In this document: piece by piece, positions 6,304 through 11,606 of the stretch
How the letters are laid out: each line of letters starts with the position of its first letter
Numbering within the stretch: position 1 is the stretch's first letter
From: Clostridia bacterium
GTDB taxonomy: Bacteria > Bacillota > Clostridia > Monoglobales > Monoglobaceae
Assembly (NCBI GenBank): GCA_900769795.1
Contig: CAAGHZ010000080.1
Location: 1-11,606 of the forward strand
Length of the DNA stretch: 11,606 nt
Direction: 5' to 3'
The notes under the pieces: model-generated
The model's input: the letters and a program-made list of their open reading frames with translations, nothing else
What the model was told of the DNA's origin: nothing
The model's database searches: none
Position numbers and translations under genes: made by a program

Positions 6304-6861
6304 TTACGGTTTTACATAATTATAAATGCCGTTGTAAATTGCCTGTGCGGCGGCGGTTCTCCATGCAGAACTATTCAAGTTTAGTGCCTCTGTGGGGTTA
6401 GAAAGATAACCAAGCTCTAAAAGGGTAGCCGGCATATTTGTCTGTCTGAGGACAGCAAAGTTTGCAGCTCGTACTCCGTTATCCTTTGAACCAAGACGGG
6501 AAACAAAAGAGCGGACTATGGACTCTGCGAGTGCCTGAGCACGTCCGCCAAGGCGGTATACGTACGCTTCAAAGCCGTTTGCAGCAGGGTTTGGCGATGA
6601 ATTGGTATGGATACTAACAAAGTAATCAGCCCCCCAGTTGTTTGCCATTCTTGCGCGGTTTGTAAGGTCTGCGCTCTTGCCCGGAAGCACATTATCGGTA
6701 GGGGTCGTGCGGTAAAGCATTACCTCATAGCCACCGTTTCTCAAAAGTTCTGCGAGTTGAAGAGCAACGCTCAAATTTACATTTTGTTCTATAACATTAT
6801 TGCCGACAGCACCCGGGTCTGTTCCGCCGTGGCCCGCGTCAACAAATATTTTAGTTGCCAT
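6304..6861 (-). CDS. N-acetylmuramoyl-L-alanine amidase (Amidase_3), no signal peptide
   Basis: A 185-residue zinc amidase that cleaves the bond between N-acetylmuramic acid and the stem peptide L-alanine in peptidoglycan. The protein is just the catalytic Amidase_3 domain. Zinc ligands are His11 (VDAGHGGTDPGA), Glu25 (IEQNVNL) and His85 (VSIHTNS), and catalytic Glu149 lies in TLLELGYLSN. It has neither a signal peptide nor a wall-binding domain, unlike CwlD-type enzymes, which carry an N-terminal membrane segment. Export would need a non-classical route or cell lysis; similar short forms occur among phage endolysins. The start ATG has GAGGTGA 4 bases upstream (6866-6872). It is divergent from murA and convergent with the TSCPD gene, so it is transcribed alone. 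Activity is confidently inferred from the intact active site; the physiological role is not. Confidence 0.92.
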   Translation of the reverse strand: MATKIFVDAGHGGTDPGAVGNNVIEQNVNLSVALQLAELLRNGGYEVMLYRTTPTDNVLPGKSADLTNRARMANNWGADYFVSIHTNSSPNPAANGFEAYVYRLGGRAQALAESIVRSFVSRLGSKDNGVRAANFAVLRQTNMPATLLELGYLSNPTEALNLNSSAWRTAAAQAIYNGIYNYVKP

Positions 6862-6928
6862 TTCTTCACCTCATTTTGTTTGAAAAGGATTAAAGCCTTT
6901 CCTCTTGTATAATATGCAACAAGGTAAA

Positions 6929-6947
6929 AAATGTTTTGAAAACATTT
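6929..6947. repeat. Perfect 19-bp palindrome in the amidase-murA divergent spacer
   Basis: AAATGTTTT-G-AAAACATTT has 9-bp arms around a single G with no mismatch. It sits 67 bases upstream of the amidase ATG. It overlaps the position expected for the -35 element of a possible amidase promoter with -10 TATTAT (minus strand, 6914-6909), and lies upstream of both murA promoters. This is a typical place for a dimeric repressor site. The single-base centre and AT-rich sequence do not match a consensus I can name with confidence. Confidence 0.5.
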
Positions 6948-6960
6948 AATATTGGCGTAA

Positions 6961-6988
6961 TTGTAATGTAATATCGGTATGGTATACT
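6961..6988 (+). promoter_or_regulatory. Candidate distal murA promoter
   Basis: TTGTAA (6961-6966), 16 bases, TATACT (6983-6988), with TGG extending the -10. The start would lie near 6995, giving a leader of about 135 bases before murA. Confidence 0.55.
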
Positions 6989-7048
6989 ATGATAGAGAGT
7001 AATAGTTATAAGGGATAGTATTTTTATCTGAAATGTTATAAAAAGTGC

Positions 7049-7077
7049 TTGCATTTAAAACAAAATATTGTTATAAT
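7049..7077 (+). promoter_or_regulatory. Candidate proximal murA promoter
   Basis: TTGCAT (7049-7054), 17 bases, TATAAT (7072-7077), with the start expected near 7084 and 46 bases before the ATG. It is the better of the two murA candidates. Confidence 0.78.
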
Positions 7078-7129
7078 ATTTTAGAGTTATACAACATATA
7101 GATTAAAACCGATTGATGGGAGCGTCAAT

Positions 7130-8416
7130 ATGGAAAAATTAGTTGTTTTGGGGGGCGCAAAGCTTTGCGGTGAAGTTGAAATCAGCGGTGCGAAGAATTC
7201 TGCCGTTGCTCTTTTGGCTGCGTCGATTATGGTAAAAGGCAAGTGTGTTATTGATAATGTTCCTCACGTTAGCGATATTGAGATTTTGCTTGATATAATA
7301 GAGGGACTCGGCGGCAAAGCAAAGTTTGTGTCTCGTGGCACAGTTGAGATAGACTGTACAAATCTTGATAAATTTGAGGCGGATACGGAGACGGTCCGTC
7401 GTATTCGTGCGTCCTCATATCTTATGGGCGCTCTTCTTGGCAGATTTAAGCGTGCCAGAGTTGGAATGCCCGGTGGATGTGATTTTGGCGTAAGACCTAT
7501 TGATCAACACTTAAAGGGCTTTAAAATCCTTGGAGCAGAGTATGATTTAGATCATGGCCTGGTTGACTTAAAGGCAGATAAACTTGTAGGGGATACTGTG
7601 TATCTGGATGTTGTATCTGTTGGTGCTACTATAAATATTATGCTTGCTGCCACTCTTGCAGAGGGCATGACGGTTATTGAAAGTGCTGCGAAGGAACCTC
7701 ACATAGTCGATGTTGCTAACTTCTTGAACAGAATGGGAGCGAACATTAAAGGTGCCGGAACAGACGTCATCAAAATAAGAGGTGTAGAGGAACTGCGCGG
7801 TGGCAACTTCAGTGTTATACCGGATCAGATTGAGGCAGGTACATTTATGATTGCGGCAGCCGCAACAGGCGGAGACGTTGTTATCAGCAACATAATACCC
7901 AAACATATGGAATCCCTCAGTGCAAAACTTGAGGAAATGGGTGTTGGCATAGAAGAATTTGACGAAGCGATTCGCGTACATATGGATGGAAAATCACTAA
8001 AGCGCGCTAACGTGAAGACGCAGCCATACCCGGGATTCCCGACGGATTTACAGCCGCAGATACTGACACTTCTCAGCGTGGCAAAAGGCACAAGCATTGT
8101 TACAGAAAACGTATGGGACAACAGATTTAAGTATGTAGATGAACTCAATCGTATGGGTGCGTGCATCAGTGTTGATGGCAGGGTTGCGGCAGTTGAAGGA
8201 TGTGAGCATTTAAATGGTGCGTCGGTTCATGCAACAGATTTGCGTGCAGCAGCCGCGCTTGTGATTGCAGGCCTTATGGCTCATGGAGTGACAGAGATAT
8301 ATAATCTTAAATACCTCGACAGAGGTTATGAGAATATAGAGGAGAAACTCAGAAGACTTGGCGCGCAGATAGCAAGAAGAAGAACAGAGGGCGATGCCTT
8401 TGATGACGCTATGTAG
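7130..8416 (+). CDS. murA: UDP-N-acetylglucosamine 1-carboxyvinyltransferase
   Basis: A 428-residue cytoplasmic enzyme that transfers enolpyruvyl from phosphoenolpyruvate to UDP-N-acetylglucosamine, the first committed step of peptidoglycan synthesis. It has the two-lobed EPSP-synthase fold. Lys22-Asn23 in SGAKNSAVALLAA bind substrate. Cys117 in PGGCDFGVRPIDQHLKG is the catalytic cysteine, alkylated by fosfomycin, so the enzyme should be sensitive in principle. Asp306 in YPGFPTDLQPQ is the general base, and ADLRAAAALVIAGL-type sequence lies near 370-383. The loop reads GGCDFGVRPIDQH rather than the GGCAIGARPVDLH of E. coli, a variant seen in clostridial and other Firmicute homologues, some of which have two murA paralogues. 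Length is normal. The start ATG has GGGAG 7 bases upstream. The metallo-beta-lactamase-fold gene follows after 28 bases with no terminator, so they share a transcript. Whether a second murA exists elsewhere cannot be seen. Confidence 0.97.
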   Translation: MEKLVVLGGAKLCGEVEISGAKNSAVALLAASIMVKGKCVIDNVPHVSDIEILLDIIEGLGGKAKFVSRGTVEIDCTNLDKFEADTETVRRIRASSYLMGALLGRFKRARVGMPGGCDFGVRPIDQHLKGFKILGAEYDLDHGLVDLKADKLVGDTVYLDVVSVGATINIMLAATLAEGMTVIESAAKEPHIVDVANFLNRMGANIKGAGTDVIKIRGVEELRGGNFSVIPDQIEAGTFMIAAAATGGDVVISNIIPKHMESLSAKLEEMGVGIEEFDEAIRVHMDGKSLKRANVKTQPYPGFPTDLQPQILTLLSVAKGTSIVTENVWDNRFKYVDELNRMGACISVDGRVAAVEGCEHLNGASVHATDLRAAAALVIAGLMAHGVTEIYNLKYLDRGYENIEEKLRRLGAQIARRRTEGDAFDDAM

Positions 8417-8444
8417 TTTAAGTTAGTATATATAGGTGATATAA

Positions 8445-9224
8445 ATGAAGTTATTTTCACTTAGAAGCTCAAGCCGCGGAAACGCGGCTTTAGTTTATTC
8501 AGAAGATACAAAGATACTCGTCGATTGCGGCGTGAGCGGAAAGGTTACGGAGACGGCCCTTTCTGAGTTTGATGTAAGGCCCGAAGAACTCAGCGGTATT
8601 GTGGTTACCCACGAGCATACAGATCATATTGCAGGTATTGGCGTGATGATGAGAAGATATAACCTTCCGGTATGGGCAAACCGCGAAACATGGAGTGCAA
8701 TGTCAGAGCAGGTCGGAAGAGCCGATGAGGCGCTTGTAAAGGTTTTCAATAATAATGAAAACTTTGAGATTGGAGATATTGGGGTTTCGCCGTTTTCTAT
8801 TCCTCATGATGCGGCAAATCCCGTTGGATATAGTTTTACAAAGGGCTGTGAAAAGGTATCGGTTGCGACCGATATTGGCGAACTTAAAAAAGAACTTTTT
8901 ACGGCATTAAGAGGAAGCAAAACAGTTTTACTTGAGTCAAATCACGATGTGAATATGCTTGAAATTGGTAGATATCCTATGTCGCTGAAAAGAAGAATCA
9001 GAGGTTGTCTTGGACATTTATCAAATGATGAAGCAGGAAAGGCTGCAGAGTTTCTTGTAAAACTTGGCACAGAGAAGATACTGCTTGGACATCTGAGCGA
9101 AGAAAATAATTATCCTGAGCTTGCAATGCAGACGGTTGTAAATGCATTGCAAAATGCAGGTATCAAAGTCGGCACAGATGTGATGCTGGGAGTTGCCGGC
9201 AGAAATACAGTTTCGACGATATAA
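8445..9224 (+). CDS. Metallo-beta-lactamase-fold hydrolase, WalJ/YycJ-like
   Basis: A 259-residue protein of the MBL fold. Metal ligands are in THEHTDH (His56, His58, Asp60, His61), with further candidates at His121, Asp143 (ATDIGEL), His167 (ESNHD, residues 164-168) and His216 (ILLGHLSEENN). The opening LFSLRSSSRGNAALV, the ESNHD block and the LGHLSNDEAG block (189-198) are characteristic of the YycJ/WalJ group, which sits next to the WalRK cell-wall two-component system in Bacilli and has been linked to DNA and cell-division control. Its biochemical substrate is not established. Here the neighbour is murA instead of walRK. No signal peptide, so it is cytoplasmic. The start has AGGTGA close upstream (8434-8439). 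It ends in a terminator. Confidence 0.9.
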   Translation: MKLFSLRSSSRGNAALVYSEDTKILVDCGVSGKVTETALSEFDVRPEELSGIVVTHEHTDHIAGIGVMMRRYNLPVWANRETWSAMSEQVGRADEALVKVFNNNENFEIGDIGVSPFSIPHDAANPVGYSFTKGCEKVSVATDIGELKKELFTALRGSKTVLLESNHDVNMLEIGRYPMSLKRRIRGCLGHLSNDEAGKAAEFLVKLGTEKILLGHLSEENNYPELAMQTVVNALQNAGIKVGTDVMLGVAGRNTVSTI

Positions 9225-9226
9225 AT

Positions 9227-9261
9227 AAAACCCATAGCAAATAATGTTTGCTATGGGTTTT
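9227..9261. terminator. Bidirectional terminator between the MBL gene and the Cys-rich gene
   Basis: A perfect 15-bp stem (9227-9241 with 9247-9261, loop TAATG) has A/T runs on both sides. It closes the murA operon on plus and the yidD-yidC-jag cluster on minus. Confidence 0.94.
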
Positions 9262-9264
9262 TAA

Positions 9265-9492
9265 TTAGACTAAATATTTTAAGATTTCGTCGTAATTTCT
9301 CTCGTCATGTGGGAAGGTACATTTGCTGCAATCTTTTATTATTTTGCCGTTTTTATCCGTGATATATATTGGATTGCCGACACATTCATCCATTTTGTAC
9401 AAGGGACAAAAACAGAAGAGGCAGTTTATATGCTCCATATTATGACAAGGGTAAAATTCGCAGGTTTTGTTTTCAAAATATTTGCTGCTCAT
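9265..9492 (-). CDS. Cysteine-rich small-domain protein, probable metal-binding
   Basis: A 75-residue protein resembling the cysteine-rich small domain family. Eight cysteines are spaced C11, C16, C24, C27, C29, C37, C55 and C58, with His17 in YPCHNME and His62 in FPHDERNYD. The pattern ENKTCEFYPCH, NCLFCFCPLY and IKDCSKCTFPHDE fits the family well, and the paired cysteines imply bound zinc or an iron-sulphur centre. No function is established. The ATG overlaps the jag stop as TAATG (one shared base), and no ribosome binding site stands out, so translation is probably coupled to jag. It is the last gene of the minus-strand cluster. In other genomes the family is not usually placed here, so the link may be positional only. 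Confidence 0.85.
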   Translation of the reverse strand: MSSKYFENKTCEFYPCHNMEHINCLFCFCPLYKMDECVGNPIYITDKNGKIIKDCSKCTFPHDERNYDEILKYLV

Positions 9493-10385
9493 TATTTAAG
9501 TGCGATAACAATCTTGCGGTTAGGTTCTTCGCCAATGCTATATGTTTTGACGCTATGGCTGTTTTGCAGTGCAGCGTGAATGATTCTGCGTTCATTTGGA
9601 TTCATAGGCTCAAGAGTAACTGCAGATGATTCGCGGACCACACGTTTTTCCAGACTTTTTGCAAGTTTGAACAGGGTTTCCTCTCTTTTTGAACGGTAGT
9701 TCTCTGTATCTATGGTTACCTTGATGTATGAGCTTTTAGCTTTGTTTACATAGAGACTTGTAAGGTACTGAATAGCATCAAGAGTATCACCTCTCTTGCC
9801 GATAAGCAATCCCATCTTAGGACCGGAAAGGTTTACAAGAACGTGGTCTCCACCGTTTGAAACATCAATTTCTACATCCTCAAGACCTATTTTTTCGATA
9901 AGTTCGGTTACGAATGCCTTAGCATCCACAAGCGACTTTTCTGTAACCTCACGGTTTTTCTTTGAAGCAGGTTTTGTTGCAGAAGGAGAAGCCTCCTCGG
10001 GTGCTGCCTCAACAGTTGTATTTTCGGGTGCTTTTTGTGCAATGGGTTTTTGCACAGGTTTTGACTTTTTGCGTTTTTCAACATCTACATAATCGTGAGC
10101 GTGTGGTTGAACTTTAGGAGCGTATGGATTTGATTCCTTTTTTTCAAACTTATCTGATGCTGCACGGTCTCTCGCAATTTTTGCGATGCGTTCTTCCTCT
10201 TCAGCCTCTTTGGTTATCCATGCAGAGAGGATAACTTCCTTGCCGAGAAGGAGGCCCATGAGACCTTTGCCGACTTCGCGTTCTATTTCGTATGAAAGTT
10301 CTGAGGCAGACACCCCAAACTCTTTTGCAGCAAGTTCGAGGGCTTCCTCTTTACTTCTTGCGCTTTTTTCTATTTTTCTTAACAT
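9492..10385 (-). CDS. jag: RNA-binding protein Jag/KhpB (KH and R3H domains)
   Basis: A 297-residue RNA-binding protein of the SpoIIIJ-associated family, known in Firmicutes as a partner of KhpA in controlling cell elongation and division. The Jag_N domain covers about 1-55 (AKEFGVSASELSYEIEREVGKGLMGLLLGKE). A charged, Pro/Ala/Lys-rich linker of about 90 residues (60-150) follows, longer than in typical 200-residue homologues. The KH domain spans about 152-228 with its GKRG loop at 196-199 (LLIGKRGDTLDAIQYL). The R3H domain at the end has the Arg-x3-His motif, Arg266 to His270, in NPNERRIIHAALQ. The start ATG has GGAGAG 7 bases upstream (10393-10398). It begins 35 bases inside yidC, so the two are translationally linked. 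The standard yidC-jag order supports the identity. Confidence 0.95.
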   Translation of the reverse strand: MLRKIEKSARSKEEALELAAKEFGVSASELSYEIEREVGKGLMGLLLGKEVILSAWITKEAEEEERIAKIARDRAASDKFEKKESNPYAPKVQPHAHDYVDVEKRKKSKPVQKPIAQKAPENTTVEAAPEEASPSATKPASKKNREVTEKSLVDAKAFVTELIEKIGLEDVEIDVSNGGDHVLVNLSGPKMGLLIGKRGDTLDAIQYLTSLYVNKAKSSYIKVTIDTENYRSKREETLFKLAKSLEKRVVRESSAVTLEPMNPNERRIIHAALQNSHSVKTYSIGEEPNRKIVIALK

Positions 10386-11406
10386 TGATAATCTCTCCTT
10401 CGATTTGTTCTTCGGTTATATCGGTTTTAACATATTTTGTCATAATTATTTGCTGGACAAGAGAAAGCACATTGCTTATAATCCAGTATAGACCAATGGC
10501 AGCAGGAAGGGTAAACGCAAACCATGCTGACATAATAGGCATAAAGGTCATCATGCCCTTCATTGGATTTGGCGCTTCTTCGCCATTTGTCTTTGTCTGC
10601 TGTTTTTGAGCTGACTGCTTCTGTGTAATAAGGGATGTAATGTATGAACTCAAACCTGATAGAAGTGGAATTATCCATAAGAATACAACATCCCATGTAA
10701 GTGTGTTGACTTTGCCGAGGAACATTCCAAAAAATGCGCCAAGGTTAGGGGTCTTTGAAAGGTCAAGACCAATAAAGTCATAGTTAATTAAAACAAAATC
10801 GCGTCCTGCACCTGTAATCCAGTGATTTGACATAATCTCCGGATGTGTCTGCAAGAATCTTGCAATCTGAATTTCGTATATGCTGAAGTTCTTGTAGGAA
10901 TTATCGGTAAGGACATTCATTGCGTCCTTCCAGTTTTCACCGTACTTTGAAAGGTCAATACCAAGAGAGGTGAGGAAGTATTTGAGGTTTTCGTCGCTTC
11001 CTGCTGCCCACTCTGTTACCGCGTTGACAACTCTCCAAAGTTCGTCATTGTCAAAGCCCATTATATACACAACAGGTCTTTTAACAACCCAATAAAGCAT
11101 CATCAAAATAGGAAGCTGAATAAGCAGAGGCAGGCAACCACTCATAGGGTTTATCTGATATTTCTGATAAAGTTTCATGGTTTCCTGATTAAGTTTTTCT
11201 TTGTCGTTTGCGTATTTCTGCTGAAGCTCCATCAAAAGGGGTTGTAACTTTTGAGTTTTAAGCATAGATTTCTGCTGCTTTATTGTAAGCGGCAAAAGAA
11301 CGGCTTTTATAAAAACTGTGAAAAGTATTATTGCTACACCGTAGTTTCCGGCAACCAGACTGCATTGTCTGAGAATCCATCCAAGGCCGGACATAATGTA
11401 TGACAT
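10351..11406 (-). CDS. yidC: Membrane protein insertase YidC (SpoIIIJ/OxaA type)
   Basis: A 351-residue membrane insertase that folds and inserts membrane proteins with or without SecYEG. Hydrophobic segments lie at about 21-40 (GVAIILFTVFIKAVLLPL), 92-110 (CLPLLIQLPILMMLYWVV), 238-260, 286-306 and 305-322, giving the five-helix YidC core. The cytoplasmic loop holds the conserved KSMLKTQKLQPLLMELQQKY. Lys34 sits at the place of the groove arginine of B. subtilis SpoIIIJ. The tail NVKKNRKKRKK is strongly basic, as expected for a ribosome-contacting end. The extracytoplasmic loop between helices 2 and 3 is about 85 residues longer than usual. There is no lipobox signal peptide. The ATG at 11406 was chosen over the GTG at 11415 because AAAGGAG (11415-11421) is 8 bases upstream of it and overlaps the GTG. 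It lies between yidD and jag, the usual cluster. Confidence 0.95.
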   Translation of the reverse strand: MSYIMSGLGWILRQCSLVAGNYGVAIILFTVFIKAVLLPLTIKQQKSMLKTQKLQPLLMELQQKYANDKEKLNQETMKLYQKYQINPMSGCLPLLIQLPILMMLYWVVKRPVVYIMGFDNDELWRVVNAVTEWAAGSDENLKYFLTSLGIDLSKYGENWKDAMNVLTDNSYKNFSIYEIQIARFLQTHPEIMSNHWITGAGRDFVLINYDFIGLDLSKTPNLGAFFGMFLGKVNTLTWDVVFLWIIPLLSGLSSYITSLITQKQSAQKQQTKTNGEEAPNPMKGMMTFMPIMSAWFAFTLPAAIGLYWIISNVLSLVQQIIMTKYVKTDITEEQIEGEIINVKKNRKKRKK

Positions 11407-11414
11407 AGTTGTCA

Positions 11415-11421
11415 CTCCTTT
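11415..11421 (-). promoter_or_regulatory. Ribosome binding site that fixes the yidC start
   Basis: The minus strand reads AAAGGAG 8 bases before the ATG at 11406. It overlaps the upstream in-frame GTG at 11415, which therefore cannot be the start. Confidence 0.75.
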
Positions 11422-11445
11422 ATCATAGGTAGTAATGGGCAGAGT

Positions 11446-11606
11446 TTACGGATAGTCGATTCCGCCCTTAAAAAGTGGATTACACCTTAAAATCCGCCAT
11501 ATAGCCTTTAGTGTGCCACGAAAAGCCCCATGCTTTTCAATTGCCATTATGGCATATTGAGAGCAAGTGGGGTAGAATCTGCAGCATGGCTTCTTTAGTG
11601 GAGATA
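11446..11606 (-). CDS. yidD: Membrane protein insertion efficiency factor YidD (C-terminal 52 residues; 5' end beyond the window)
   Basis: An open frame entering from the right edge, read from base 11604 downward, encodes 52 residues containing the YidD hallmark CCRFYPTCSQYA, followed by IEKHGAFRGTLKAIWRILR and CNPLFKGGIDYP before the stop at 11446. The cysteines at visible residues 7, 8, 14 and 41 are typical. YidD helps YidC-dependent insertion of inner-membrane proteins and is usually encoded between rnpA and yidC, as here, with yidC starting 39 bases further on. The start codon is outside the window, so no complete open frame exists. The visible part is intact with no frameshift. Confidence 0.95.
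   Translation of the reverse strand, partial: SPLKKPCCRFYPTCSQYAIMAIEKHGAFRGTLKAIWRILRCNPLFKGGIDYP

Noticed and set aside
6304..6861. The amidase as part of a prophage
   Set aside because: No holin, tail, integrase or attachment repeat lies nearby; flanking genes are housekeeping, so a lone cellular gene is simpler.
6861..7129. A riboswitch or leader RNA before murA
   Set aside because: The spacer is AT-rich with promoters and one palindrome; no terminator/antiterminator pair or conserved RNA core is visible.
7568..7981. A 137-codon minus-strand open frame inside murA
   Set aside because: Antisense shadow of a conserved enzyme with no recognisable domain or start signal.
9307..9629. Plus-strand open frames of about 86-90 codons opposite the Cys-rich and jag genes
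   Set aside because: They are antisense to genes with clear family signatures and have no ribosome binding site.

Overview
The window looks like chromosomal sequence from a low-to-moderate-GC Firmicute, most likely a member of class Clostridia. Four things point there: an RpoC trigger loop that runs directly into the C-terminal domain without the large proteobacterial insertion, a Gram-positive-type YidC/Jag pair, a pyrophosphate-type phosphofructokinase, and strong AGGAGG-like ribosome binding sites throughout. Nothing indicates a plasmid. There are no rRNA or tRNA genes, CRISPR arrays or insertion sequences, and there is no intact phage module. Species cannot be named from this sequence alone.

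Layout. (1) 1-885: the 3' end of rpoC, closed by a strong hairpin terminator. (2) 931-4306: an accessory catabolic-looking locus. A minus-strand AraC-type regulator is divergent from a two-gene operon encoding an FAD-dependent oxidoreductase and a cytoplasmic BNR-repeat, sialidase-like protein. The shared intergenic region carries a near-consensus promoter for the regulator and a 12-bp arm inverted repeat that would suit an operator. (3) 4316-6300: an operon with its own promoter and terminator, encoding a small cupin, a PPi-type phosphofructokinase and a TSCPD-domain protein. (4) 6304-6861 (minus): a signal-peptide-less N-acetylmuramoyl-L-alanine amidase. It is convergent with the previous operon and divergent from murA, and a perfect 19-bp palindrome lies in the divergent spacer. 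(5) 7130-9261: murA and a WalJ/YycJ-type metallo-beta-lactamase-fold protein, co-transcribed and ending in a 15-bp-stem terminator. (6) 11606-9265 (minus): yidD (partial), yidC, jag/khpB and a Cys-rich small-domain protein. These are packed with overlaps and read toward the murA operon.

How the genes relate. Regions 4-6 are cell-envelope genes: peptidoglycan precursor synthesis, wall cleavage, a wall-associated metallohydrolase and membrane-protein insertion. Region 3 is central carbon metabolism with two small proteins of unknown role. Region 2 is the least conventional part. The regulator, flavoprotein and BNR protein look like a self-contained, inducible glycan- or sugar-processing unit whose substrate cannot be read from the sequence. 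Each convergent gene pair (rpoC/regulator, TSCPD/amidase, MBL/Cys-rich) is separated by a symmetric hairpin with A-rich and T-rich flanks, so each can terminate transcription in both directions.
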